DNA of 64,000 nt from Clostridiales bacterium (GCA_004558025.1 SFEG01000019.1:1-64000), one strand, 5' to 3'; shown: positions 8,772-17,269, counted from the stretch's first letter. Notes: generated by a model from the sequence alone, not told the origin. A program made the numbers and translations.

Positions 8772-9282
8772 ATAGCCGATAGCCGATAGCTGACAGCCTA
8801 ATGTGTTTGCCTTCGGCAAACGGATTTGAATAAGCGACCCCACCGGCTCGGCCAAGGCCGACCCAGCTCCCCTTACACAGGGGAGGCTTTTTTAGAGGCG
8901 CACCAACTCCGTACCGATACATTTATTGCGGTCGCCCGAATCGAAGCTGCCGACGAAACCGTGAACCTTCCGCGCCCATTGGCTCCCCTGCGTAAGGGGA
9001 GCTGGCAGCCGTAGGCTGACTGAGGGCTCGTTTTTTTGGAGGCGCATTGAGATCGTGCCGATACGTTTATTGCGTCAGCCCGACCGGTGAGCGCGAGAAA
9101 AACCATAACATGCGGAATGGGCAAGCCCGTTCCCTACATGGTGCGGCGCAACATCGTAACGCAGCCGCAAATTTTGCACCGCACTCATGGGAAGCGGCAG
9201 TTTTCCGGTTTCGTCGGCAGCTTCGATACCGGGCAACTGCAATATATGTATAGGTGCAATGTAAAAGCGCCACTAAAAAAGC
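8772..9282. repeat. Dispersed repeat locus 5 (composite of several modules)
   Basis: From left: a GATAGCCGATAGC tandem word, a hairpin module (GGCTCGGCCAAGGCCGACCC, then AGCTCCCCTTACACAGGGGA), an edge (CTTTTTTAGAGGCGCACCAA), the inverted hairpin module (GGCTCCCCTGCGTAAGGGGA), a second edge (TTTTTTTGGAGGCGCATTGA), a core (GCGGAATGGGCAAGCCCGTT) and a right edge (GCAGCTTCGATACCGGGCAA, then AGCGCCACTAAAAAA). About 300 bases are nearly identical to 35037-35334. No gene is seen in the stretch. Confidence 0.78.
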
Positions 9283-9310
9283 TCCGAAGCCGGATGACTT
9301 CGGAGCTTTT
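9275..9310 (-). terminator. Terminator for the small gene at 9323-9577
   Basis: GCTCCGAAG pairs with CTTCGGAGC. On the minus strand it is followed by TTTTTTAGTGGCGC, so the T-tract of the terminator is also the edge of repeat locus 5. It could work in both directions. Confidence 0.8.
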
Positions 9311-9322
9311 GATCTCATTATA

Positions 9323-9577
9323 TCAGGTGAAACTGGAGATCATGCTGATGGGCCAGGTCAGGATATCGCCGACGAGGCGAACCTTGCTCTGAACGAACAG
9401 ACGGGTGTCTTCGTCAAATACCTTGTCCTTGATCTTCTGAGCAACTTCCTTGGGATTGATCTCAAGAAGCTTGCCTGCAACGCCGAGAAGCTTGCCTGCG
9501 TCGAGGTACTTAACGGTCTCAACGAGGTTATCCTTCGCAGCCTCGTAGTCAAAATTGGCTATTGCCTTGATGCACAT
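9323..9577 (-). CDS. Small conserved-looking protein of unknown function
   Basis: 84 residues, no signal peptide, with two amphipathic helical stretches (LVETVKYLDAGKLLGVAGKLLE and PKEVAQKIKDKV region) and a more hydrophobic C-terminus (LVGDILTWPISMI). It is supported as a real gene by a good ribosome site (GGGAGG, 7-8 bases before the ATG), a recognisable promoter and its own terminator. I do not recognise the family. It is a single-gene unit between the GH3 gene and repeat locus 5. Its tidy expression signals suggest it is well expressed. Confidence 0.72.
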   Translation of the reverse strand: MCIKAIANFDYEAAKDNLVETVKYLDAGKLLGVAGKLLEINPKEVAQKIKDKVFDEDTRLFVQSKVRLVGDILTWPISMISSFT

Positions 9578-9620
9578 GTTGTTTTCCTCCCATATAATTC
9601 TTTGTTGTTCATATGCAGTA

Positions 9621-9650
9621 ACTATACCACATTAAGCTACATTTTGTAAA
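9621..9650 (-). promoter_or_regulatory. Promoter for the small gene at 9323-9577
   Basis: Read on the minus strand: TTTACA (9650-9645), 18-base spacer, TATAGT (9626-9621). Confidence 0.65.
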
Positions 9651-9717
9651 CACTATATTATCATACAGCGTAAGATATTTTAACACAAAGCGTTCTGTAT
9701 GTCAAAAAGAAAAACCT

Positions 9718-12108
9718 TCAAGTGCGGTTTTTATGCAAAAGTGCACTAATCAGTGCTCTGAATCCGCCTCTTTCGCGGTTTGCCGCAGAGAGCAGGGCGC
9801 GTACCTGCGTTTCGGTGACGGCGCCGGTGAAGCGCGCAAGACCGCGGTACGGCAGATTCATCGCAAACTCGGTGTTGTTTGCGCCCTCGGCGTTGCCCGT
9901 CAGGCGGAAAAAGCCGTACACCAGGCGCAGCATGCGGTATAAAAGCCTCCCGATGCCGGGGCGGTACGCGCCCTGGCAGAGTGCCGAGTTAAACTCAAGC
10001 GGCGCAGTTTTATCCCACAGATGCGGCGGTATCTCGCGCCCGAGGAGCGCTGCAAAGCACTCGTCGGAAACATTACGCACATCTGCCGTGCGATAGGGCG
10101 CGAACACAGGGTCTGCGCAGGGACTCTGCGCACCGTCACCGTCCTTGTCGATATGTCCGCGCAGGCGGATATCGCGCGAGGACGCGCCGATAAGTACCTC
10201 GTAGCGCCCTCCCGCCGTCGCCCAGCGGCTCTCGAGCGTGTTCCAATACTGAAACGCCCTCTTGGGAAGCTCGACGAAAACGCGTCTTTCCTCGTTCGGC
10301 GCGAGCATTACGCGAGCAAAGCCGCGCAGCTCCTTCTCGGGGCAGAACACATCGCCGCGCGGCGCGGAAATATACACCTGCGCGATCTCGGCGGCCTTGA
10401 CACTGCCTGTGTTTTTTATCGTGAAGCTCACGCCCTCGGTGCTGAGCTCAAGAGCGGAATACTCAAACGTAGTGTAGCTCAGACCGAAGCCGAAGGGGTA
10501 TTTGACCGGCTTTTTTGCCGTGTCGTAATAACGATAGCCGACGAAGATGCCCTCGCGGTATTCGCTCGTCAGCTCTGTGCCGGGATAGCAGCTCGCGCAC
10601 GGCGTGTCGGAGAGGCTTTCGGGCATGGTCTCGGCAAGCTTGCCGGAGGGGCTTGCCTTGCCGGTAACGAGCCGCGCTATCGCCTTCGCCCCTGCCTGAC
10701 CGCCGAGATAGCCGTGCAGAAGCGCCTTGCAGCCTTCGTCCCAGCCGGTCTCGACGGGGCTTCCGCAGGAGAGGATAACGACGATGTCGGGGTTTACCGC
10801 CCTCACCGCGCGCAGAAGCTCGATCTGATTTTCGGGTATGCGCATATGATGTCTGTCTACGCCCTCGGCCTCGCTGCCCTCGTCGAGCCCCAGCCACATG
10901 ATCACCGTGTCGGCACGCATGCTGAGCTCGCAGGCGCGGCTTATGAGATGCTGACTTCTGCCGCCGCGGCGCTTGAAGCCCGGCTCGAAGCCTATGACAT
11001 TCACGCCCTCGGCCTTGAGCGCGTCAAGGCCGCACTCGAGCTTTGTCGGCTCAATGTGCGAGCTGCCCGCGCCCTGATAGCGCGGCGTTTTGGCGAAGTC
11101 GCCGATCACGGCGACGCGCGCTCCCTCGCGCAGGGGAAGGATGCCGCCCTCGTTTTTGAGCAGCACCGCGCTCTCCTCGGCAAGCCGCGCGGCAAATTCG
11201 TGGTGCTCGTTTAAATCGCAGGAGGGAGCGTTTTCGAAGGCGGCTTCCGCATCGTCGACAAGGCGCAGAATGCGCCCTATGCGCTCGTCAAGAAGCTCCT
11301 CGCCGACAGCGCCGCTGCGCACGGCGGCAATTATCTGCCCGTCGGTCTCGCCGCCCGTTCCGGGCATTTCGAGGCTGTTTCCCGCGATGAGGCCGCTCAC
11401 GCGGTCGTTATCGCCGCCCCAGTCGGTGACGATGAGGCCGTCATAGCCCCATTCGCGCGTGAGTATATCCTGCAAAAGATGAGTGTTTTCGTTGGTGTAC
11501 TGCCCGTTTAGCATGTTATACGAGGTCATGAGGCATTTTACATGCCCCTCCTTGACCGCAAGCTCGAAGGCCGGCAGGTAAATTTCGCGAAGGGTGCGCT
11601 CGTCGACGATCGAGTCGTTCGTCATGCGCAGAGTCTCCTGCGAGTTTGCCGCGAAGTGCTTGACGCAGGCGGCAACGCCCGTCGACTGTATGCCGCGGAT
11701 GAGCGCGGCGGCGCATTTTCCCGCAAGCAGGGGATCTTCCGAGTAGTATTCAAAGTTGCGGCCGCACAGAGGACTGCGCTTTATGTTCACGCCCGGGCCG
11801 AGGATCACGCCGACGCGCTGAGCCCTCGTCTCCTCGCCGAGGCGCAGGCCCATCTGCTCGATCATCTCCTCATCCCAGCTGTTGGCCGCGGCCGAGGCAG
11901 TGGGAAAGCAGGTGGCGGGGTAGGCCGCGTTCAGGCCGAGGTGATCGTTCTTGCCGATCTGCTTGCGCAGACCGTGCGGACCGTCGGTCAGCATCATCTG
12001 CGGGATGCCGAGGCGCTCAACGCCCTTCGTGTGCCAGAAATCCGCGCCCGAGCACAGCGAGCATTTTTCCTCAAGTGTCATTTCCGATATGAGCTCTGTA
12101 TATTTCAT
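9718..12108 (-). CDS. Glycoside hydrolase family 3 beta-glucosidase-type enzyme
   Basis: About 796 residues, cytoplasmic (no signal peptide). The N-terminal barrel has LTDGPHGLR, GPGVNIKRSPLCGRNFE, KHFAANSQE and the nucleophile motif LIVTDWGG (Asp of VTDW); the second alpha/beta domain follows (VAVIGDFAKTPRYQGAGSS), then a C-terminal fibronectin-III-like domain (VFVELPKRAFQYW). An extra 100-residue tail follows that domain. GH3 enzymes of this layout release glucose or other terminal sugars from plant or host glycosides. ATG at 12108 is chosen for its GAGGTG ribosome site. A short hairpin over the stop codon (AAAACC/GGTTTT plus T-tract, 9711-9733) can end transcription. Divergent from malY. 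Confidence 0.92.
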   Translation of the reverse strand: MKYTELISEMTLEEKCSLCSGADFWHTKGVERLGIPQMMLTDGPHGLRKQIGKNDHLGLNAAYPATCFPTASAAANSWDEEMIEQMGLRLGEETRAQRVGVILGPGVNIKRSPLCGRNFEYYSEDPLLAGKCAAALIRGIQSTGVAACVKHFAANSQETLRMTNDSIVDERTLREIYLPAFELAVKEGHVKCLMTSYNMLNGQYTNENTHLLQDILTREWGYDGLIVTDWGGDNDRVSGLIAGNSLEMPGTGGETDGQIIAAVRSGAVGEELLDERIGRILRLVDDAEAAFENAPSCDLNEHHEFAARLAEESAVLLKNEGGILPLREGARVAVIGDFAKTPRYQGAGSSHIEPTKLECGLDALKAEGVNVIGFEPGFKRRGGRSQHLISRACELSMRADTVIMWLGLDEGSEAEGVDRHHMRIPENQIELLRAVRAVNPDIVVILSCGSPVETGWDEGCKALLHGYLGGQAGAKAIARLVTGKASPSGKLAETMPESLSDTPCASCYPGTELTSEYREGIFVGYRYYDTAKKPVKYPFGFGLSYTTFEYSALELSTEGVSFTIKNTGSVKAAEIAQVYISAPRGDVFCPEKELRGFARVMLAPNEERRVFVELPKRAFQYWNTLESRWATAGGRYEVLIGASSRDIRLRGHIDKDGDGAQSPCADPVFAPYRTADVRNVSDECFAALLGREIPPHLWDKTAPLEFNSALCQGAYRPGIGRLLYRMLRLVYGFFRLTGNAEGANNTEFAMNLPYRGLARFTGAVTETQVRALLSAANRERGGFRALISALLHKNRT

Positions 12109-12197
12109 TGACGGCACCTCAAATCATTTTAAATGTATTGTATCACAAGGCCGTGCGTTTTGGGTAGATTTTTGAAGCTAATATTTTAAATAGTTAC

Positions 12198-12226
12198 TTG
12201 TGCAGGCGTGCGTATTGCAATATAAT
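12198..12226 (+). promoter_or_regulatory. Promoter for the MalY/PatB gene
   Basis: TTGTGC (12198-12203), 17-base spacer, TATAAT (12221-12226), about 30 bases before the start codon. The 148-base divergent region between GH3 and this gene holds nothing else clear. Confidence 0.7.
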
Positions 12227-12256
12227 GAGCTCATAAAACAGCAAGGAGAAAACGAT

Positions 12257-13462
12257 ATGTATAGTTTTGATGAGATAATTGAGCGCCGCGGCACGAACGC
12301 CCTGAACACGGACGGCTTTCGCGGCTATATCTTCCACGCCGGACCCGAAAAGGTGTTCCCGTTCAAGGACGAGGAGTTTGTGCGCATGTGGGTCGCGGAT
12401 ATGGAGTTTGCCGTCGCACCGGAGATAATCGAGGCGCTGCACGAGCGCGTCGACCGCCGCATATTCGGCTACACGGGCGTGTATGACGACGAATACTATA
12501 ACGCCTTCAGCAAATGGTGCGCCGATCATTACGGCTGGAGCTTCCCCAAGGAGCAGCTGTGCATCACTCCCGGCATAATCCCTGCGCTGTATCAGCTTGC
12601 CGAAACGCTCTGCACGAAGGACGAGAAGGTGCTTATAAACACCCCGGCCTACGGCTATTTTGCCCACGCCGCCGAGTATGCGGGCGTAGACATACTGACC
12701 TCGCCTCTCAAGAAAAAGGCCGACGGCACGTTTGAGCTCGATTTTGAAGACTTTGAGCGCAAATGCGCAGACCCGAGCTGCAAGCTCGTTTTCTGGTGCA
12801 ATCCGCACAACCCGACGGGAAGAATGTGGACGGAGGAGGAGCTTCGCCGCGCGGGCGGGATCATGGCAAAGTATAATCTCTGGATCGTCTCCGACGAGAT
12901 ACACTGCGACCTTATCCGCTGCGGCCGCCGCCATATCCCCATGGCAAGCGTCATGCCCGACTACCCCAAGCTCATAACCTGCATGGCGCCGTCGAAGACC
13001 TTTAACCTCGCCGGTCTTGCGTTTTCAAACATCATCATCCGCGATGAGCATCTGCGCATGCGCTTTAAGGATCGTGACAAGCTCTTCGGCATGGTAAACC
13101 CCATGTCGCTGACGGCTGCAAAGGCCGCCTATGAAAAGGGCGGGGCGTGGCACGAGGAGCTCAAGGCGTATCTCGACGAAAACTTTGCCTTTGTCAAGGC
13201 CTATCTTGCCGAGCATTTGCCCAAGGCCGTCATGTACATCCCCGAGGCGACGTACCTCGCATGGGTCGATCTCGGCCGCTGCCTGCCCGATGTGCCCGAC
13301 CTTCCCGACTTCTTCGCAAACAAGGCAGGTGTCCTGCTTGAGGGCGGGAACTCCCTGTTTGTCGGCAATGCCGCGGGCTATATCCGCCTGAATCTCGCAA
13401 TGCCGCGCTCGATAATAAAAACCGGCCTCGACCGCATGATATCTTCCATAGAGGATTTTTAG
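12257..13462 (+). CDS. MalY/PatB family PLP-dependent C-S beta-lyase / aminotransferase
   Basis: 401 residues, the family length. Fold-type I motifs: substrate region MWVADMEFAVAPEI, FGYTGVYDDEYY, cofactor contacts CNPHNPTGR and VSDEIHCDL, and the PLP lysine in APSKTFNLAGL. Family members cleave cystathionine or related thioethers to give homocysteine, pyruvate and ammonia; some (MalY) also act as regulators. ATG at 12257 has AAGGAG 8 bases upstream; the upstream extension is rejected. It is monocistronic. The stop codon TAG is the TTTTTAG of the next repeat edge. Confidence 0.9.
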   Translation: MYSFDEIIERRGTNALNTDGFRGYIFHAGPEKVFPFKDEEFVRMWVADMEFAVAPEIIEALHERVDRRIFGYTGVYDDEYYNAFSKWCADHYGWSFPKEQLCITPGIIPALYQLAETLCTKDEKVLINTPAYGYFAHAAEYAGVDILTSPLKKKADGTFELDFEDFERKCADPSCKLVFWCNPHNPTGRMWTEEELRRAGGIMAKYNLWIVSDEIHCDLIRCGRRHIPMASVMPDYPKLITCMAPSKTFNLAGLAFSNIIIRDEHLRMRFKDRDKLFGMVNPMSLTAAKAAYEKGGAWHEELKAYLDENFAFVKAYLAEHLPKAVMYIPEATYLAWVDLGRCLPDVPDLPDFFANKAGVLLEGGNSLFVGNAAGYIRLNLAMPRSIIKTGLDRMISSIEDF

Positions 13463-13674
13463 AGGCGAATTAAGATCGTGCCGATACGTTTATTGCGATG
13501 CCCCGGTATCGCAGCAACAGACTAAACCATAACATTTCGCACCCGACGAGTGCAATGAAAAATCTGCATCGCACCTGCGGGCAGCGGCAGTTTTCGGGTT
13601 TTGTCGGCATATTCGATACCTGGTATCGGCAATAACCGTATTGGTAGGCGCGTCCTTGCGCCTCTGAAAAATCC
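13455..13674. repeat. Dispersed repeat locus 6 (complete copy)
   Basis: The clearest complete copy. Left edge ATTTTTAGAGGCGAATTAAG, with CGATACGTTTATTGCGATGC and CCCGGTATCGCAGC; right edge GTTTTGTCGGCATATTCGAT, with CCGTATTGGTAGGCGC and TTGCGCCTCTGAAAAA. The reverse complement of the right 75 bases aligns with the left 75 bases. The core between is about 70 bases. The left edge contains the malY stop codon. Confidence 0.82.
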
Positions 13675-13745
13675 TCTGAAAAAGGGAACATCTATGCTTC
13701 AGAAACGTCTGATGAGTATCACAAATAATTACGGAGGTACTCAAA

Positions 13746-14276
13746 ATGAAAAAGACAGCACTCGCACTGGCGCTGTGCATGGTGATTACCCTGTGCTGCG
13801 CCTGCACGCAGCCCCAAACGAGAACAACCGGCCCGGAGGCAACGAGCACGCCGAAGAATTCGGCCTTACCGACGAGCACCGTCACGTTCAGCGTAAACGG
13901 CAGGGATTACTCGATCAAGGTGCTCGATTCGTGGGAAGCTGCGCCGGTCACGCTCAATGACGGGGAGTGGGGGCTTACGCTCACGCCCAAGGCACAGCCG
14001 AAGCTGAGCTACAATCTTCTGCTGTATAAGCAGATGCAGGGCTTCGGCGTATGCGGCACGGGGCTTGAGGAGGAAAAAACAGTTATAGGCGGCATGGAAG
14101 CAAACGTCGGCTACTACGACGGCGCGGACTACTGGAGCTTTGTAAGCTTCGTCTGCGAGGGCGTGTCCGGCTCGCTGACCTGGGGCATCGACGGCGAAGG
14201 CGATGCCAATCAACTCGGCATTTACGGCTTCAACGCTCAGGCCATGACCATGCTCGAATCTTTAGCAGCGCTTTGA
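13746..14276 (+). CDS. Predicted lipoprotein of unknown function
   Basis: 176 residues. A classic lipoprotein signal: MKK, a hydrophobic run, then the lipobox CCAC with the acylated Cys near residue 20; next a Thr/Pro/Ser-rich linker and a compact domain from about residue 45 with many aromatic and Gly residues (FSVNGRDYSIKVLDSW). I do not recognise the domain; the pattern suggests an extracellular beta-rich domain. The start has TACGGAGG upstream. The TGA stop is read from the repeat edge (GCGCTTTGAGGCTG). Exposed on the outer face of the membrane by inference from the signal. Confidence 0.8.
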   Translation: MKKTALALALCMVITLCCACTQPQTRTTGPEATSTPKNSALPTSTVTFSVNGRDYSIKVLDSWEAAPVTLNDGEWGLTLTPKAQPKLSYNLLLYKQMQGFGVCGTGLEEEKTVIGGMEANVGYYDGADYWSFVSFVCEGVSGSLTWGIDGEGDANQLGIYGFNAQAMTMLESLAAL

Positions 14277-14655
14277 GGCTGTACCGATACATATATTGTA
14301 GGTGCCCGGTACCGAGACATTGGCATGAACCGCGGGTGCCTCGCTTCCCGATCGGGCGGTGCGGATTTGCGGCAGCCCGGCGTTGAAAGTGCAGAGGAAA
14401 CCGACACAGCGGGCGACCAATGATTGCCCCTACGGGCATAGTCGGAGCATAAAATCAAATGCAAGTGTAAAAAAGAGTGCAGACATAAATCTGCACTCTT
14501 TCTTTGTTTTCACCTCATCCGTCGGCTTGAGCCGACACCTTCCCCTCGAAGGGGAAGCCAATGGGGCGGCGGCAGTTTTCCGGTTCAGTCGGCACCTTCG
14601 ATACCGTGCACCGGCAATATGCGTATCGGTACAGCCTTAAAGCGCTGTTAAAAAA
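14264..14655. repeat. Dispersed repeat locus 7 (composite with terminator)
   Basis: Left edge (AGCGCTTTGAGGCTGTACCG, then GTGCCCGGTACCGAGAC) carries the lipoprotein stop codon; a second inner word GCAGCCCGGCGTTGAAAGTG follows. After the terminator at 14469-14505 comes the hairpin module (CACCTCATCCGTCGG, then CTTCCCCTCGAAGGGGAAG) and the right edge (GGCACCTTCGATACCGTGCA, then CAGCCTTAAAGCGCTGTTAA), which abuts the lysine-riboswitch promoter. Confidence 0.78.
14469..14505 (+). terminator. Terminator inside repeat locus 7
   Basis: GAGTGCAGA (14475-14483) pairs with TCTGCACTC (14490-14498), followed by TTTCTTTG. Near-copy of the hairpins at 1041 and 32781. Would end the lipoprotein transcript. 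Confidence 0.8.
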
Positions 14656-14659
14656 ACAC

Positions 14660-14687
14660 TTGACAAATTGGGGAATGCTTATATAAT
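14660..14687 (+). promoter_or_regulatory. Promoter of the lysine-riboswitch transcript
   Basis: TTGACA (14660-14665), 16-base spacer, TATAAT (14682-14687). The start of RNA would be near 14694, just before the aptamer. Confidence 0.75.
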
Positions 14688-14710
14688 AGGGGTCAATTGA
14701 ACAAGGCATG

Positions 14711-14866
14711 ATAGAGGCGCGATCGTCATCAGTAGCTTAGTCAAAACGCAGGGAAGCGTTAAGCGAAAGGGGCTGTCGCCGAAGGGTTCGGTCGTCCCGC
14801 GGCCGGATGCCTGGGATGCAGGATAAGATCCTGCATACTGTCGCTTTATGCGGAGAGCTGTCATGA
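14711..14866 (+). promoter_or_regulatory. Lysine riboswitch (L-box) aptamer
   Basis: The conserved L-box words occur in order: AGAGGCGCGATC (P1 5' side and junction, 14713-14724), CAGTAGC, GGAAGCGTTAAGCGAAAGGG, GTCGCCGAAGGG, CCTGGGATG, ATACTGTCGC and GGAGAGCTGTCATG (P1 3' side, 14852-14865). It binds lysine and here sits before an NhaC-family transporter, a known lysine-riboswitch target class. The terminator that overlaps P1 shows this is an OFF switch by premature termination. Confidence 0.92.
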
Positions 14867-14920
14867 TCCGGCAAGATGTTTTCCTGTTGAGTCATGATCG
14901 CGACATGGCTCGATTTTTTT
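14855..14920 (+). terminator. Riboswitch-controlled terminator
   Basis: GAGCTGTCATGATC (14855-14868) pairs with GATCGCGACATGGCTC (14897-14912), followed by ATTTTTTT. The 5' arm overlaps the P1 3' strand, as expected when lysine binding frees or blocks the hairpin. Confidence 0.85.
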
Positions 14921-14952
14921 GTTCAAAATACAGAGAAAAGGGAAGAAACATC

Positions 14953-16479
14953 ATGGAATTTGTAAACACCTTTTGGGCGCTGGTCCCGCCGATCGTCGCG
15001 ATAGTCCTCGCGCTGATCACCAAGGAGACCTACAGCTCACTGTTCATCGGCATACTCGTCGGCGCTCTGTTCGTCGCGGGCTTTAACCCCGTAACGACGC
15101 TCGACACGATGATAACCGAGGGCTTCACCCCGGCCATCTCGGATAACGCGGGCATCTTCATGTTCCTCGTTATCCTCGGCATCATGGTCGCGCTGGTAAA
15201 CTCCACGGGCGCGGCGTCGGCCTTCGGCAAGTGGGCCGCAAAGCACGTCAAGGGCCGTGCGGGCACGCTGTTTGCCACCTTCGTCCTCGGTGTTCTTATA
15301 TTCATCGACGACTACTTCAACTGCCTGACCGTCGGCTCCGTTATGCGTCCTCTGACCGATAATCAGAAGGTCTCGCGCGCAAAGCTTGCGTATCTGATCG
15401 ACGCGACCGCGGCTCCGATCTGCATGATAGCTCCGGTATCGAGCTGGGCGGCGGCCGTCTCCGGCGTTGCCGAGGATCTCGACGCGGGCATCTCCGGCAT
15501 CCAGCTTTTCATCCAGGCCATACCCTTCAACTTCTACTCCCTGCTGACCTTCGTGTTCATCATCGGCATTATCGTCATGGGCTTCGACTACGGCCCGATG
15601 GCCAAGAGCGAGCTTGAAGCGCTCAAGGGCAACCTCGGTTCCCTCGGCAACGACGAGGAGATCGAAAACACCAAGGCAAGTCTGTGGGATATGCTCATCC
15701 CCATCATCGTTCTGATCGTAACGTGCATCATAGGTCTTATGTACGTCGGCGGCTTCTGGGATGCAGAGAGCGGCGTAGCGGGCGACTTTGTCGGCTCGTT
15801 CGGCAACACCGACGCCTTCGTCGGCCTGCCCTGGGGCTCGCTCGTAGCGCTTGTTTTCACCATCATCTACCTCATCTGCCGCGGCATCACCTCCTTCAAG
15901 GACGCAATGAGCTGCTGCGTCAAGGGCTTCAACGCAATGGTCCCCGCGATCCTCATCCTGACCTTCGCGGTAACCCTGAAGAACATGACCGGCCTCCTGG
16001 GCGCCGCCAACTATGTTGAGGGCGTCATGAAGGCCGCCTCCGAGGGCCTGTTCAACATGCTCCCGGCGATCATCTTCATTGTCGCCTGCCTGCTGGCCTT
16101 CGCGACCGGCACGAGCTGGGGCACCTTCGGCATCCTCATCCCCATCGTTCTGCCCATCTTCCAGGTCGGCGATCCCCTGCTGATGATCGGCATCTCCGCC
16201 TGCCTCGCGGGCGCTGTCTGCGGCGACCACTGCTCCCCCATCTCCGACACGACCATCATGGCCTCTGCCGGCGCTAACTGCAACCACATCGAGCACGTTC
16301 AGACACAGCTGCCCTACGTGATCACCGTAGCGCTGATAAGCTTCGTGAACTTCATCATCGCGGGCTTTGTCAAGAACGCATGGATCTGCCTGCCAATCGG
16401 CATCGTGATGACCATAGTCGTTCTGCTCATCCTGCGCGCGACCGTCGGCAAGAAGACCGGCGCCGCCGCAAAGCAGTAA
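14953..16479 (+). CDS. NhaC-family Na+/H+ antiporter-type transporter, probable lysine transporter
   Basis: 508 residues with about 12 membrane helices. Family features include IFIDDYFNCLTVGSVMRP (central conserved acidic helix), TAAPICMIAPVSSWAAA, TGTSWGTFGILIPIV and CGDHCSPISDTTIMAS. NhaC superfamily members exchange sodium or protons for organic solutes, and those under lysine riboswitches have been proposed as lysine importers (LysW). The riboswitch directly upstream makes lysine the likely substrate; this is inference. The longer frame starting at 14848 begins inside the riboswitch, so ATG 14953, with AAAAGGGAAGA upstream, is used. A terminator follows at 16501. Confidence 0.88.
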   Translation: MEFVNTFWALVPPIVAIVLALITKETYSSLFIGILVGALFVAGFNPVTTLDTMITEGFTPAISDNAGIFMFLVILGIMVALVNSTGAASAFGKWAAKHVKGRAGTLFATFVLGVLIFIDDYFNCLTVGSVMRPLTDNQKVSRAKLAYLIDATAAPICMIAPVSSWAAAVSGVAEDLDAGISGIQLFIQAIPFNFYSLLTFVFIIGIIVMGFDYGPMAKSELEALKGNLGSLGNDEEIENTKASLWDMLIPIIVLIVTCIIGLMYVGGFWDAESGVAGDFVGSFGNTDAFVGLPWGSLVALVFTIIYLICRGITSFKDAMSCCVKGFNAMVPAILILTFAVTLKNMTGLLGAANYVEGVMKAASEGLFNMLPAIIFIVACLLAFATGTSWGTFGILIPIVLPIFQVGDPLLMIGISACLAGAVCGDHCSPISDTTIMASAGANCNHIEHVQTQLPYVITVALISFVNFIIAGFVKNAWICLPIGIVMTIVVLLILRATVGKKTGAAAKQ

Positions 16480-16500
16480 AAGCAACGAATAAACGATACA

Positions 16501-16530
16501 AAGGGTGCGGATACTATCCGCACCCTTTAT
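16501..16530 (+). terminator. Terminator after the lysine transporter gene
   Basis: AAGGGTGCGGAT pairs with ATCCGCACCCTTT around a short loop, with a weak T-tract. Confidence 0.75.
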
Positions 16531-16751
16531 TCACGGAGGATGACTATGAAGGAAAAGGCAGGCCGCGTATATTCCGTCGCGGAGGAGAACGCGCCTGTTC
16601 CGGGCTGCACGATCTCGCGCGAGATATCCGACGGCGAGCGCTACATCGGCTACTTCTCGCTGGCCGAGGAAACCGATATAAGCGCGGAGATATACGACTA
16701 TCACAAGCTGCTCATCGTCGCCGGGGGTAGGCTTGAGGTCTATTTCGACGG

Positions 16752-16838
16752 CAATTTCACTGTTTCGTCGGCAGTTTCGATACCGGGCACCTGTAATATA
16801 TGTATCAGCACCGCCTCAATGCGCCCCCGAAAATACGT
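16752..16838. repeat. Dispersed repeat locus 8 (single right edge in a gene)
   Basis: TTTCGTCGGCAGTTTCGATA, then CCGGGCACCTGTAATATATG, then CCTCAATGCGCCCCCGAAAA. Only the right half is present and it interrupts the cupin frame. It is followed by GTGCGCTTTGCGCACACC and CTATCCGCTATTCACTATT, words also found in loci 11 and 13. Confidence 0.78.
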
Positions 16839-16885
16839 GCGCTTTGCGCACACCTCCGGCTATCCGCTATTCACTATTATCTATA

Positions 16886-16923
16886 ATCAAAAAACCGCCC
16901 AAACGGGCGGTTTTTTGATTAAT
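16886..16923. terminator. Bidirectional terminator
   Basis: AATCAAAAAACCGCCC pairs with GGGCGGTTTTTTGATT around AAAC. It would end the minus-strand hemW-vanW-metG-Nif11-like transcript as well as any plus-strand read-through. Confidence 0.9.
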
Positions 16924-17269
16924 CTATACCTTTTTCCTCGTTCTGCTTGAAGCAGGACTCGTCGTTTGCCCAGCCCTTGTCGACCAGCCAGTAGTGATAC
17001 TCGGCGTCGGCGGCCTTGAGCTCTTCCTCGGTCAGCTCGACATCGCGGCTGCGCTCGTGCTTGAGCTGACGCTCGTAATTATACAGATCCATGAGCGTGA
17101 AGCCCAGCCCCATCTCCTCGGCGATGGGGATCAGCACATCCTCGACGACCGACTCGCGGATCTCGAGCGAGCCGGGATACATCATCTCTGCCTGCTCGAC
17201 CCTGGCTCTCAGCTCGGGATCATTGTCGTACTGCTGCAAAAATTTTATGACATTAAGATTAAGACTCAA
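16919..17269 (-). CDS. Small Nif11-like domain protein
   Basis: 116 residues with a TTG start at 17269, supported by AGGAG 7 bases upstream; no ATG precedes the conserved region. The first 60 residues (LNVIKFLQQYDNDPELRARV to LIPIAEEMGLGFTLMDLYNYE) have the helix pattern and the G-ft-dl ending of Nif11 domains, which serve as leaders of modified peptides or stand alone in nitrogen-fixing and gut bacteria. The C-terminal half is acidic and charged, not a typical core peptide (no Gly-Gly cleavage site, few Cys), so a peptide natural product is not supported. It lies 12 bases after metG, probably in the same operon, and ends at the terminator at 16886-16923. The family call is tentative. Confidence 0.6.
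   Translation of the reverse strand: MSLNLNVIKFLQQYDNDPELRARVEQAEMMYPGSLEIRESVVEDVLIPIAEEMGLGFTLMDLYNYERQLKHERSRDVELTEEELKAADAEYHYWLVDKGWANDESCFKQNEEKGID

Larger units (their letters stand above)
16546..16950 (+). pseudogene. Cupin-type protein gene disrupted by a repeat
   Basis: ATG at 16546 has GGAGG in good position. The first 69 residues or so look like a small cupin protein (ENAPVPGCTISREISDGERYIGYFSLAEETDISAEIYDYHKLLIVAGGRLEVYF), in which the metal- or substrate-binding barrel begins. From about 16752 the frame continues into translated repeat sequence (NFTVSSAVSIPGTCNICIS), ending at 16950 past a terminator. The second half of the barrel is missing. No continuation is seen downstream, so the rest of the gene was probably lost rather than displaced. 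The product is unlikely to be functional as a cupin. Confidence 0.7.
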
